Assembly (NCBI RefSeq): GCF_000225705.1
Contig: NZ_JH126467.1
Coordinates: 319,153-383,152 of the forward strand
From: Collinsella tanakaei YIT 12063
Lineage (GTDB): Bacteria; Actinomycetota; Coriobacteriia; Coriobacteriales; Coriobacteriaceae
Direction of reading: 5' to 3'
Length of the DNA: 64,000 bases
The translations under genes were made by a program, and so were the position numbers. Below the pieces are notes generated by a model. The model had not been told where the DNA came from. It was given only the letters and a program-made list of their open reading frames with translations, and ran no database searches. Shown in pieces: positions 53,865 to 62,563 of this stretch (its first letter is position 1; each line of letters opens with the position of its first letter).

Positions 53865-53880
53865 CGATGTTGTCACATCG
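53865..53880. promoter_or_regulatory. Palindrome in the importer promoter region
   Basis: CGATGT-TGTC-ACATCG is a perfect inverted repeat just upstream of the binding-protein start. It overlaps the right-hand part of a larger inverted repeat (53876-53923). Confidence 0.5.
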
Positions 53881-53923
53881 TGTTACCAGTAGTGTGAATA
53901 ATCCTACTCTAGATAACACGATG
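53876..53923. promoter_or_regulatory. 10-bp inverted repeat spanning the importer promoter
   Basis: CATCGTGTTA (53876-53885) and TAACACGATG (53914-53923) are perfect arms 28 bases apart. The second lies in the spacer of the predicted promoter, the first near the start point. This is a likely binding site for a metal-sensing repressor. Confidence 0.55.
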
Positions 53924-53929
53924 GGACAA
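53901..53929 (-). promoter_or_regulatory. Promoter of the importer genes
   Basis: On the minus strand TTGTCC (53929-53924) and TAGGAT (53906-53901) are 17 bases apart, about 60 bases before the binding-protein ATG. Confidence 0.5.
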
Positions 53930-54007
53930 TTACATTTGTACACACACGCAGTGATTGGTAGTGCCCCACGTTGCGAAGCGCCGGACCAATAGCAGCGAGA
54001 CGCCCGC

Positions 54008-55468
54008 CTAGGCAAGACGAAGATACGCGAGCAAGTCATTCTTTGAATTGGGAGCCGTCCCAGCGATAGTGGCGTCGAGTGCCCTGTCAAGCAACTGCCC
54101 TATTCTGGGGCCGGGCTCGACCCCGGCTTGAATAAGGTCCCGACCAGTTAGATTGAGCGTGGCTATGCTGTAGGCATCGCCATTGGCCACAAGCTCACGA
54201 ACCATCTCGCGCATCCGCTCTATCTCTTCCACGTAGCTAAAACAGCATGTCGCCTTACCCAATGTATCCGCGCGCTTAAGGTCGAACAGCTCGCCGATAA
54301 GGCGGGGAACGTCCCTGCCCTCGCCTGCAAAAAGCGACATGCCCTTAAGAAGGCTAGACCGCTCAGGGTAGAGGGGAAGATCGTGATAGGAGATAAGGAG
54401 GCAGACGTCGCGGACCAGGTTGTCGCATAGTCCGAGCCGCTTCATGATTACGCGTGCCTTTTTTGCTCCGGCTTCGGGATGACCATAGAAATGACCACGG
54501 CCCGCCTCATCAACAGTGAAGCAATCGGGTTTGGCGATATCGTGAAGCAACGCCGACCACATAAGTGTCGGGGAAACCTCGCAAGATGGATCCCCGCCAT
54601 CGATGCGAAATGCCGACAGCTCGCCGGCAACGGTGAGGACGCGAGCAATATGGTCGTACACATCAAAGGCATGGTAACGCGTACATTGGTCAAAACCGCG
54701 GCATGTCTGAAGCTCTGGAATGGCGGCGCACATAAGATCGGGGTAGCGGACCATCGCGTCCCCTCCCCTTCTTGTAGCCAAAATGCCCGAAAGCTCGATC
54801 CCCACGCGCTCCCGGGCAACCGAAACAAGAAGATGAGCGCACTCGGAAAGAGCCGACGCGGTCTGAGCCTCCATGGCAAAATCGAGACGGCAAGCGAAAC
54901 GAACGGCCCTCAGCATTCGAAGGGCGTCTTCCTCGAAGCGAGTGCGGGCTACGCCAACCGCGCGAACAAGGCCCTGAGAAAGGTCAGAGACGCCGTTGTA
55001 CATATCAAGAAGACCGCGCGCTGGATGCCACGCCATGGCATTGATAGTGAAATCCCTGCGAGCAAGGTCATCCAGGATTGAAGACGCCATAACGACATCT
55101 TCCGGATGCCTGCCATCGGTATAAAAGCCGTCTTTTCGATACGCCGTGACCTCTATGCGCTCACCGTCCGCGATGGCGGTGATGCCACCGAAGCGAATGC
55201 CGCTACGGACAACGTCCACTCCAGCGGACAGCAAGGCATCTTCACTTTGCCGCCACGTACCGGAACAACAAAGATCTACATCATGGGAAGGCGCTTCCAG
55301 CAAGGCGTCGCGAACCCATCCGCCAACAAACCACGCTTCAAGACCGGCATCCTCCAGTGCGCGAACAACGCGAACGGACGCGTCCGATGGGACCGCACCG
55401 CACAACGAAGCACCCTTATACGAATCGTCCAAATATGAATCGATGCTAGCGTTTTCAAGCTGAGGCAT
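54008..55468 (-). CDS. cca: CCA-adding enzyme / tRNA nucleotidyltransferase
   Basis: The 486-residue enzyme adds or repairs the 3' CCA of tRNAs. FVGGWVRDALL (G-loop), HDVDLCCSG (catalytic Asp pair) and RRDFTINAMAW are of class II nucleotidyltransferases. A C-terminal HD domain is seen (LLHDIAKPDCF, YHAFDVYDHI). ATG at 55468 is preferred, with AAGGTGG six bases upstream; a GTG at 55477 is less likely. Of the four tRNA genes in this window, three encode CCA and tRNA-Arg does not, so the enzyme is needed for synthesis as well as repair. Confidence 0.94.
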   Translation of the reverse strand: MPQLENASIDSYLDDSYKGASLCGAVPSDASVRVVRALEDAGLEAWFVGGWVRDALLEAPSHDVDLCCSGTWRQSEDALLSAGVDVVRSGIRFGGITAIADGERIEVTAYRKDGFYTDGRHPEDVVMASSILDDLARRDFTINAMAWHPARGLLDMYNGVSDLSQGLVRAVGVARTRFEEDALRMLRAVRFACRLDFAMEAQTASALSECAHLLVSVARERVGIELSGILATRRGGDAMVRYPDLMCAAIPELQTCRGFDQCTRYHAFDVYDHIARVLTVAGELSAFRIDGGDPSCEVSPTLMWSALLHDIAKPDCFTVDEAGRGHFYGHPEAGAKKARVIMKRLGLCDNLVRDVCLLISYHDLPLYPERSSLLKGMSLFAGEGRDVPRLIGELFDLKRADTLGKATCCFSYVEEIERMREMVRELVANGDAYSIATLNLTGRDLIQAGVEPGPRIGQLLDRALDATIAGTAPNSKNDLLAYLRLA

Positions 55469-55619
55469 AGCTTCCACCTTTCATAGTGTGGATAGTATAC
55501 TCGCGATTGATAAAGCGGCCGTACCTAAAGATCCGAAATGGCACAGCGAGGTTTCTTCGAAGGCTCGGGCGAGCGGGTCCAGCTTGAAACCCCCCCACAG
55601 ACATGTCCAACCAAACCAA

Positions 55620-55647
55620 AACGAAAAGCCCCTCTTGAAGAGGGGCT
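55620..55647 (-). terminator. Terminator after the fruK-like gene
   Basis: On the minus strand AGCCCCTC pairs with GAGGGGCT around a five-base loop, followed by TTTCGTTTT. Confidence 0.85.
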
Positions 55648-55697
55648 CAAATCGATTAACTTGGTCGCCATCGAAAGACAGCGGTAACAATCGATTG

Positions 55698-56627
55698 TTA
55701 GCGAGGCAACTTGCGAACGGCGATGCGCTTGCTGTACTCCTCGACGTGACCGAAGTCACCAAGGCCAACGCTCTCGGCAACGTTGGCGCCCGTTGCGAGG
55801 GCGAGCTTGAGGGCGTCCTCGACGTTGTCGCGGTCGTCATACCACTTATGCAGGAAAGCAGCGAGCGTGGAATCGCCGGCACAAACGGAGGAAACGAGCT
55901 TGATGTTGAACTGACGTTGGGCGTACCAGATGTCCTCGCCGTTGGAGAAGTAGGCGGAGCCACGGCTACCCATGGTAAGGAGAACGTTCTGAATACCGAT
56001 CTCATGAGCCATGGCGAGGGCACGACGGGCATCATCATCGGTATCGATCTGGACGCCGAAGATCTCGCGCATCTCATGATGGTTGGGCTTGATGAGCAGC
56101 GGTTTCTTGGCTGCAAGATCCTTCAGCTTAGAGCTGGAGAGGTCGAGGACGACATCGGCACCGCGGGCCTGGGCATGGTCAACGACCTTATCCAGAAAAT
56201 CCTTGGAGGCGCGAGGAGGAACGGAACCGGAAACGACCAGACAATCGAGGTTGCCGGCGGTGTCCAGAATCTTGTAGAGCTCTTGCTCGTTCTGAGGGGT
56301 GATAGGAGCGCCGGGATTAAGGACGCCGTACTCGTTCTCGCCATCGTTGATGTATGCGCAGATACGGGTGATGCCGTCAACCCAAACGGGGCGGCAAAGG
56401 CAGCCCATGTTCATGGTCTCCTCGACGATGAACTTACCGGTAAAACCGGCAAAAAAGCCAAGAGCTACGGAATCGACGCCGAACTTCTTGAAGGCGTAGG
56501 AAACATCCAGGCCCTTACCGTTGGGCGTATAGCTAGCGGAGCCAGAGCGGACGTTCTCGTTAGGAACAAGACCGTTGCAGGAAACAGTCATATCGACAGC
56601 TGGATTAGCCGTGAGTGTATAGAACAT
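55698..56627 (-). CDS. fruK: 1-phosphofructokinase-type PfkB sugar kinase
   Basis: The 309-residue kinase starts MFYTLTANPAVDMTV, the typical start of FruK/LacC. The anion-hole motif is VCAGDSTLAAF near residue 245 (AGDS form), with catalytic Asp. NPGAP and the substrate motif GKGLDVSYAFKKFG are present. FruK phosphorylates fructose 1-phosphate; tagatose-6-phosphate kinase is the alternative. ATG 56627 has AAAGGGGG upstream. The gene follows ptsI by 84 bases and may be cotranscribed with it. Confidence 0.85.
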   Translation of the reverse strand: MFYTLTANPAVDMTVSCNGLVPNENVRSGSASYTPNGKGLDVSYAFKKFGVDSVALGFFAGFTGKFIVEETMNMGCLCRPVWVDGITRICAYINDGENEYGVLNPGAPITPQNEQELYKILDTAGNLDCLVVSGSVPPRASKDFLDKVVDHAQARGADVVLDLSSSKLKDLAAKKPLLIKPNHHEMREIFGVQIDTDDDARRALAMAHEIGIQNVLLTMGSRGSAYFSNGEDIWYAQRQFNIKLVSSVCAGDSTLAAFLHKWYDDRDNVEDALKLALATGANVAESVGLGDFGHVEEYSKRIAVRKLPR

Positions 56628-56711
56628 ATTGCCCCCTTTATTCAATGAGGGGTCGCCTCGCCGCGTTGCGAAGCGGCCCCTCGATTACAAAACCGTAGTC
56701 GGTCGCAAGCC

Positions 56712-58415
56712 CTAGCGGGCGGCCTCCTCCAGAAGAGCCTTAACCTCAGCGGAGGTGGAAAGCGAAAGCGCGCGCTCGGCGAGCTCGTCGCACTCCTGCT
56801 TAGACCACTGGGAAATGGTCTTGCGAGCGCGAAGGATGCTGGGCGCGGACATGGAGAACTCCTCCAAGCCGAAGGAGATCAGAAGCGGCTCGAGCAGCGG
56901 ATCGGCAGCTGCCTCGCCGCACATGCCGACCATGATGCCCGCCTTGACACCGCATTCGATGATGTTCTTAATCGAGCGCAGGACCGCAGGATAGTACACG
57001 TTGTACAGGTTGGAGATGCGATCGTTGCCACGATCGGCGCACATGGTGTAACCGATAAGGTCGTTGGTGCCGATGGAGAAGAAGTCAGCCTCCTCGGCGA
57101 GCTTATCAGCGATAAGGGAGGCGGCCGGGGTCTCCATCATGACGCCGACCTCGGTATCAGGATTGAACTTGAATCCCTCCTGATCGAGCTCCGCCTTGCA
57201 GACCTCGACGAGCTCCTTGACGGCGCGAACCTCCTCGACGCAAGTTACCAGCGGGATCATAATCTTGATGTCACCAAAGGCGCTGGCGCGCAACAAAGCG
57301 CGAAGCTGCACCTTGTACTGGTCGGCGTTATCAAGGCAGTAGCGAACGGCGCGATAGCCCATAAAGGGATTCTCCTCCTTCTCCATATGGAGATAGGGGA
57401 TTTCTTTGTCGCCGCCCACATCAAGCGTGCGGATAATGACGGGAGCGCCCTTGAGAGCGGTGGCAACCTTACGATATGCCTGGAACTGCTCCTCCTCAGA
57501 CGGAAGCTCAGTAGCATCCATAAACAGGAACTCGGAGCGGAACAGACCGATCGCCTCTGCATCGTGGTCGAGCGCGTTGGCAACATCGTCCGGGCTGCCG
57601 ATGTTGCAAGCAAGAATCTTCTTGATGCCGTCAGCGGTAACAGTCTCTTTGCCGCGGAAAGCCTCGAGCGCGGCCTTCTCCGCAGCGAACTCCTCAGCCA
57701 TAGCGGTGTACTTGGCAAGAACGTCTGCGTCGGGCTCGGAAATAACGACGCCGTCAGAGCCATCAACGATTGCAGTCATGCCGTTGCGAAGCGCAGAGCA
57801 GCTGTTGGCAACGGAAAGAACCGCGGGAATCTCGAGTGCGCGAGCGATGATCGCGGAGTGAGATGTACGGCCACCGGTTTCGGTAACGATACCGGCAACG
57901 TTCTTCTTATCGATAGTCGCCGTCATGGACGGGGTAAGGTCATGAACGACGACGACGGTGTTCTCGGGCAGGACGGAAAGGTCGACGACCTCGACGCCCA
58001 GAAGCTCGGCGAGAATACCGGTGCGGATATCTGCGATGTCGGCGGCACGAAGACGGAACATCTCGTCGTCCATAGACAGGAACATGTTCTCGAACATGGT
58101 GCTAGCGTCGACAAGCGCCTGCTCAGCGCAGGTGCCGCCATCGATGGCGCCGTTGATGGCATCAGTCATGCCGGGATCCTGGGCAAGAACGATGTGCCCC
58201 AGCATGATCTCGGCCTCTGCCTCGCCCACGGCGGTCTTCATATGATCAGCCTGTGCCTGGGTCTTCTCGCAGAAAACCGCAAGCGCGGACTGGTAACGCT
58301 CCTTTTCAGCAGCGGCGTCGGCGACCTCATGCGGCTCGAACGTAAGGTCCGGATCCACAGCGATCATGACGGTACCGATACCGATGCCCTCAGACGCATT
58401 GACTCCCTGGTACAT
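56712..58415 (-). CDS. ptsI: PTS Enzyme I
   Basis: The 567-residue protein passes phosphate from PEP to HPr. The phospho-His is H186 in GGRTSHSAIIARALEIPAV. GLFRSEFLFM, the PEP-binding and GVMMETPAASLIADKLAEEADFFSIGTNDL segments follow. The start MYQGVNAS at 58415 has AGAGGA six bases upstream; another ATG is two codons earlier. Between it and ptsH lie a hairpin and a perfect palindrome. Confidence 0.96.
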   Translation of the reverse strand: MYQGVNASEGIGIGTVMIAVDPDLTFEPHEVADAAAEKERYQSALAVFCEKTQAQADHMKTAVGEAEAEIMLGHIVLAQDPGMTDAINGAIDGGTCAEQALVDASTMFENMFLSMDDEMFRLRAADIADIRTGILAELLGVEVVDLSVLPENTVVVVHDLTPSMTATIDKKNVAGIVTETGGRTSHSAIIARALEIPAVLSVANSCSALRNGMTAIVDGSDGVVISEPDADVLAKYTAMAEEFAAEKAALEAFRGKETVTADGIKKILACNIGSPDDVANALDHDAEAIGLFRSEFLFMDATELPSEEEQFQAYRKVATALKGAPVIIRTLDVGGDKEIPYLHMEKEENPFMGYRAVRYCLDNADQYKVQLRALLRASAFGDIKIMIPLVTCVEEVRAVKELVEVCKAELDQEGFKFNPDTEVGVMMETPAASLIADKLAEEADFFSIGTNDLIGYTMCADRGNDRISNLYNVYYPAVLRSIKNIIECGVKAGIMVGMCGEAAADPLLEPLLISFGLEEFSMSAPSILRARKTISQWSKQECDELAERALSLSTSAEVKALLEEAAR

Positions 58416-58434
58416 TCCCATTCCTCTCTCCGTA

Positions 58435-58451
58435 GCTTGCAAGTTGCAAGC
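58435..58451. promoter_or_regulatory. 17-bp palindrome upstream of ptsI
   Basis: GCTTGCAACTTGCAAGC has perfect eight-base arms and a one-base centre. It ends 14-20 bases before the ptsI start, so it may be an operator or hide the ribosome site. It lies just after a hairpin. Confidence 0.5.
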
Positions 58452-58460
58452 ATACAAAAT

Positions 58461-58490
58461 GCAGGCGCCCACACAAGTGTAGACGCCTGC
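58461..58490 (-). terminator. Hairpin between ptsH and ptsI
   Basis: On the minus strand GCAGGCG pairs with CGCCTGC, with an ACAC/GTGT continuation, followed by ATTTTG. It is terminator-like, which would make ptsH more abundant than ptsI. Confidence 0.6.
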
Positions 58491-58536
58491 GACATTGCTA
58501 TGAACTCAATTGTTCAAGGCTAAGCCCGCGGGCGAG

Positions 58537-58800
58537 CTACTCGCCAAGACCGCTCTTGATGAGCTCGATGGCTGCAGCGAGAGCCTCGGCCTCGTCAGCG
58601 CCGTCGCACTTGACCTCGACCTCGGTGCCGCAAGGGATGCCAGCGGCCATCAGAGCCATGGGGCTCTTGCCGTTAACTTCCTTGTCGGGGGTAACGACGG
58701 TGACGTCGCATGCAAACTTGCCCATGGTGGAGGCGAAGAGGCCTGCAGGACGCATGTGGAGACCCTGGGGATTAACGAGGGTAGCCTTCTCAGAAACCAT
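58537..58800 (-). CDS. ptsH: PTS phosphocarrier protein HPr
   Basis: The 87-residue protein carries phosphate between Enzyme I and sugar-specific EII. The active-site H15 is in GLHMRPAG. Ser46 in NGKSPMALMAAG is at the position of the regulatory serine of Gram-positive HPr. AAAAGGAG lies upstream of the ATG at 58800. No HPr kinase gene is seen in the window, so use of Ser46 is unproved. Confidence 0.97.
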   Translation of the reverse strand: MVSEKATLVNPQGLHMRPAGLFASTMGKFACDVTVVTPDKEVNGKSPMALMAAGIPCGTEVEVKCDGADEAEALAAAIELIKSGLGE

Positions 58801-59010
58801 AACTGACTCCTTTTCAACATGCCATGGCGAAAAGCCAAGAAGCACGATATAAGACGCATCTAGTTTAACGCATCATGTAATAAATTCCATTCACAACAAA
58901 GATGAATTGGTAGATGTAAATACATGATTACGGAGACATATGATTCTAAATGTGGAATATCGTGGATGCTAATCGTTAACCCAATTATGGAATAGGATAG
59001 TAATTCGCAC

Positions 59011-59036
59011 AAAAAATGGCCGCGCGGAGCACGGCC
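59011..59036 (-). terminator. Terminator after tRNA-Arg
   Basis: On the minus strand GGCCG pairs with CGGCC around a nine-base loop, followed by ATTTTTTG. Confidence 0.75.
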
Positions 59037-59051
59037 AAAACACCTCTAGGG

Positions 59052-59125
59052 TGCGCCATATAGGATTCGAACCTACGACCTTGGGATTAGAAGTCCCCTG
59101 CTCTATCCAACTGAGCTAATGGCGC
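59052..59125 (-). tRNA. tRNA-Arg (TCT)
   Basis: The 74-base sequence has acceptor GCGCCAT/ATGGCGC, anticodon loop CTTCTAA with anticodon TCT (decoding AGA), and a GGTTCGAATCC T-arm. The discriminator A is followed by CCCTAG, so CCA is not encoded, unlike the other three tRNAs here. Confidence 0.95.
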
Positions 59126-59232
59126 ATGTAGACAAATTATAAACGAGCCGACCGTTCTGGCCAATAGGTATACCATGGCCCTTGTGATGAACTATGATTT
59201 CATGCGGAAGAATCAAGTCGTTGAGGAGACAC

Positions 59233-60183
59233 ATGAGCTCACTAGAACACCGGAACAATAAGATCGCAGTTCTAATTCCCTGCTACAACGAAGAGGCCAC
59301 CATTCATAAGGTTGTGAGCGATTTTAAGCGCGAGCTTCCCGAAGCTGATATCTACGTTTATGACAACAATTCGTCCGACGATACCTCCAAGCTCGCAAAA
59401 GACGCTGGCGCCATCGTTAGGTTCGAGCCTCGTCAGGGCAAGGGCAATGTGGTTCGCCAGATGTTCCGAGATATCGATGCCGACTGCTACCTCATGGTAG
59501 ATGGAGACGACACGTATCCCGCAGAATCCGCTAGAGAGCTTTGCGAGCCCATTCTGAACGGCGAGGCCGATATGACGGTTGGCGACCGACTTTCAAACGG
59601 AACGTACGCCGAGGAAAACAAGCGCGCTTTCCACGGTTTTGGAAACGACCTGGTTCGCGCCATGATCAAATGGATCTATGGATACAGTTTTGATGACGTC
59701 ATGACCGGGTACCGCGCGTTCTCCCGTCCTTTTGTAAAGACGTTCCCCGTAATGTCTGAGGGCTTCCAGATCGAAACAGAGATATCCATACACGCTGTGG
59801 ATAGGCGTTGGCGCATAAAGGACGTACCCATTATCTATCGCGATCGCCCTGAAGGCAGTGTTTCCAAGCTGAACACCATTGGTGATGGCATGAAGGTGAT
59901 GATCGCCATCGCATCCCTGTTCAAAAATTATCGTCCCCTAAAATTTTTCTCGCTAGCAGCCCTCGTACTTGCAGTCATCGGACTGCTTTTAGGCATTCCC
60001 GTCATTGTCGAGTTCTTTGAGACAGGCTTGGTGCCCAGGCTTCCAACCGCTCTGCTGGCAACAGCGTTCATGTTTTTATGCGGCCTGTCCTTCGCAACCG
60101 GCCTTGTGCTGGACAATCTTGCGAAGACGGAGCGCAAGCAATGGGAGCTGGAAGTCTACAAGATCTCAGAGAACGATAAATAG
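59233..60183 (+). CDS. Family 2 glycosyltransferase, DPM/DPG-like, membrane-anchored
   Basis: The 316-residue protein has a GT2 domain with IAVLIPCYNEEATI, the metal-binding VDGDDTYPAE, and the QXXRW-like segment near residue 190. Two C-terminal membrane helices (about 240-260 and 272-295) anchor it. It probably transfers a sugar from a nucleotide to a lipid carrier such as undecaprenyl phosphate. ATG at 59233 follows GAGGAG. Neighbours are cell-surface polymer genes. Confidence 0.9.
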   Translation: MSSLEHRNNKIAVLIPCYNEEATIHKVVSDFKRELPEADIYVYDNNSSDDTSKLAKDAGAIVRFEPRQGKGNVVRQMFRDIDADCYLMVDGDDTYPAESARELCEPILNGEADMTVGDRLSNGTYAEENKRAFHGFGNDLVRAMIKWIYGYSFDDVMTGYRAFSRPFVKTFPVMSEGFQIETEISIHAVDRRWRIKDVPIIYRDRPEGSVSKLNTIGDGMKVMIAIASLFKNYRPLKFFSLAALVLAVIGLLLGIPVIVEFFETGLVPRLPTALLATAFMFLCGLSFATGLVLDNLAKTERKQWELEVYKISENDK

Positions 60184-60209
60184 CGCATAAAGATTCGCGA
60201 TCACGTTGC

Positions 60210-60247
60210 AAAAGAGCGGGGCCCTCATATAAGGGTTCCGCTCTTTT
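60210..60247. terminator. Bidirectional terminator
   Basis: AAAAGAGCGG pairs with CCGCTCTTTT with a CCT/AGG inner stem. It lies between the converging glycosyltransferase and LTA-synthase-like genes. Confidence 0.85.
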
Positions 60248-62365
60248 CTAGATCAACTCTGCAAAGTTTCGATATTGGATAGCGGCCCTATCGTTCACCA
60301 GGTCGATATAGGGGGATCCATCGTCATCGAGGGAATACCACTGACCGTCAGGCGATCGATATCCAAACGCATTGAGATACGAAAGCGTTTCTTGCAGCGC
60401 AAGAGAAGACTTTTGATACTCCGTGAGCGGAACGCCAACGTACTCCAAAAGGAGCCCTGCAAGATTGCAGATGTTGGTATCCATGTACTGAGAAACCTGG
60501 TCGCTGCTGGGAAGGTCGTAGTTGGCCCACATGAAATAAGGGGTTTCGTAAATCCTTGCCTGCCCCGCGATGCTATCGGTATCTCCAAATGCGGCATCGT
60601 TGAGCTCGTTGGTGAAAGCCGGCTGATGATCGCCGAAGAAGACAACGACAACCGGCCTGCCAATCACCCTTAGCTCGTTTAAAAACCATGCGAGGTCGGC
60701 GTCCGACTTATTGATGCAGGCCACATATTCGTTCAACGCGTTCCTCACGGTATCCGAGACACCTTGGGGAGAATAGGAAGGAAGCTGGTCTGCCGGGATA
60801 TTGCCCCAGTCGTATCCGCCATGGTTTTGAATGGTCACATCGAAGATGAACTGGGGCGAGGAATCATCCCGAAGGATGTCGAGGATCTTAGCGTAGCTGC
60901 ACGCATCGGACAGGCCGGCGTGGTACCACTCTCCCCCATCGAAATCATCCCTGGCGATAAACTCATCGAAACCGATCTGCCCGTAGATAACGTCGCGATT
61001 CCAATTGGTCGCAATATAGGGATGGATTGCCGTGGAACTATAGCCGTAAGAGCTCAATTGCTTGGGTAGGCTAGCGATATTGGAAAGGTTATAGGACGTG
61101 AAGGGGTAGGTGCCAAATCCCACGTGCGCCATCGACACGCCGGTAAGGAACTCGAATTCAGAGTTGCACGTTCCGCCGCCAAACACAGAGGAGAGAACTT
61201 TACCCCCGACGATGCCGTCCTGCAGCGTTCTGGGATACGCAGCGCCCTCATAGCCGCCATCAAGACCGTTGAATACGGACAGGTCGGCATACGACTCGTT
61301 CATGATCGCAACGATGGCGGGCTTTTGCCCTGCAAACTGCTCTTGCGCCATGCGGACACCCTCGCTCGAGCCCCTGGTGGCATCATATTGCGAGGCGTAA
61401 CCCTTCTCTAGCTGGTCCGCCTTTTGATCGGAATACCCTTCCGGCTCCTTGATGGCCAAAGACTGGGCAAGGGACGTAAAAGATGGGAGAAAGCCCTGAG
61501 TCTTGTAAACTCCCAAAGGATCCCAATAACTGTTGGTGCACCCAAAGGTGTTCACAAAGTCAGTGGTCACAAGCGCGTGTGCAAAAGCAAAGCAGAAAAT
61601 ACAGCCAAGCGCGCCTTCGATGAACATGGAATAGCGCCTCTTACCGAAGATCCGAGGACGAACCGGGACCATGAAGGACAGCAGGACGATGGCGGCGGAA
61701 TACCACGGAACGAGCGAGACGATCGAATCGGTAAAGACAAAGTCGTAACCATCGCTCACTGCCATAGCGGTGCCAAGAGCCATCAAGTCGCTTGGCAGGA
61801 TTGAAGACTGTTTAAACTGGGAGATAAAGTACTGAGCGATACCCACGAAGAAGAGGAACGACATGCCCAAGGCGACAAGCGAGCCCGAACGCAAGCCAAG
61901 CAAATAAAGGCACACGAAACCAAGGGCAATCATCGCGAAGTTGAGGAGAACCATATTGGCGGGCAGAGCGTAGAATTCATCGTTCCAAGGCAGCTCTATG
62001 AGCACCACGGAGAGAACCGCAGCCCCAAGTACGAGCAGAACATCTCTAAAAATAGTGAATGCAAGGGCGCTCGATACCGGAAGGTCGCGCTGATATCGAG
62101 TGACATTCGGGCGAAAAGCCATAAGGCATCCACCTACGATGAGGGAAGCCATGGCAGGCGTGAAAGACCATTCGCATTCAAGCCATCCTTTGACATCAAG
62201 GAAAACGAACCCGCATAACAATGCGACGAAGGGAAGGCCCCACAACGCGGCGACAACGCGATCGCGCGAGACGGGAAAGCCATCACGGACGAGAAAGAAG
62301 GCGTGGCAGCAGATGACGAGCAAGACCCCGATAACCAGATCAAATATTTGCACGGTAACCCCCAT
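60248..62365 (-). CDS. LTA-synthase-family phosphoglycerol transferase
   Basis: The 705-residue protein has about seven membrane helices in its first 280 residues, then a sulfatase-like extracellular domain. The catalytic Thr is in GGGTCNSEFEFLTG near residue 395, with MNESYADLSV near 345 for metal binding, FDVTIQNHGGYDW and FFGDHQPAF. It probably adds phosphoglycerol to a lipid-linked or other cell-envelope polymer. The start at 62365 lacks a good ribosome site. Confidence 0.92.
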   Translation of the reverse strand: MGVTVQIFDLVIGVLLVICCHAFFLVRDGFPVSRDRVVAALWGLPFVALLCGFVFLDVKGWLECEWSFTPAMASLIVGGCLMAFRPNVTRYQRDLPVSSALAFTIFRDVLLVLGAAVLSVVLIELPWNDEFYALPANMVLLNFAMIALGFVCLYLLGLRSGSLVALGMSFLFFVGIAQYFISQFKQSSILPSDLMALGTAMAVSDGYDFVFTDSIVSLVPWYSAAIVLLSFMVPVRPRIFGKRRYSMFIEGALGCIFCFAFAHALVTTDFVNTFGCTNSYWDPLGVYKTQGFLPSFTSLAQSLAIKEPEGYSDQKADQLEKGYASQYDATRGSSEGVRMAQEQFAGQKPAIVAIMNESYADLSVFNGLDGGYEGAAYPRTLQDGIVGGKVLSSVFGGGTCNSEFEFLTGVSMAHVGFGTYPFTSYNLSNIASLPKQLSSYGYSSTAIHPYIATNWNRDVIYGQIGFDEFIARDDFDGGEWYHAGLSDACSYAKILDILRDDSSPQFIFDVTIQNHGGYDWGNIPADQLPSYSPQGVSDTVRNALNEYVACINKSDADLAWFLNELRVIGRPVVVVFFGDHQPAFTNELNDAAFGDTDSIAGQARIYETPYFMWANYDLPSSDQVSQYMDTNICNLAGLLLEYVGVPLTEYQKSSLALQETLSYLNAFGYRSPDGQWYSLDDDGSPYIDLVNDRAAIQYRNFAELI

Positions 62366-62563
62366 AAAAACGACCCGAGAGGCTAAACGGCTGACAATCT
62401 GTTTACCCAGGCCTAATACATGCTTGATTTGATATCGAATTACTATAGCACGAACAGCAAACCCCGAATCAAAAGTGCATGTATACTAAATCGATGCGGG
62501 TAGCTATAAAAGTCGATTTGCGCACACATATGTACCTGCACCCAATGCGTTGAAAGGATCCGC
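62366..62563. promoter_or_regulatory. 198-bp divergent intergenic region
   Basis: No gene is seen. It must hold promoters for the divergent LTA-synthase-like and glycosyltransferase genes. ACTATAG near 62440 and TATACT near 62474 are possible -10 boxes. AAAGGA precedes the glycosyltransferase ATG. Confidence 0.4.

Noticed and set aside
55478..55619. Small gene between cca and the fruK terminator
   Set aside because: A short minus-strand frame exists but has no ribosome site or family and overlaps the promoter region of cca.
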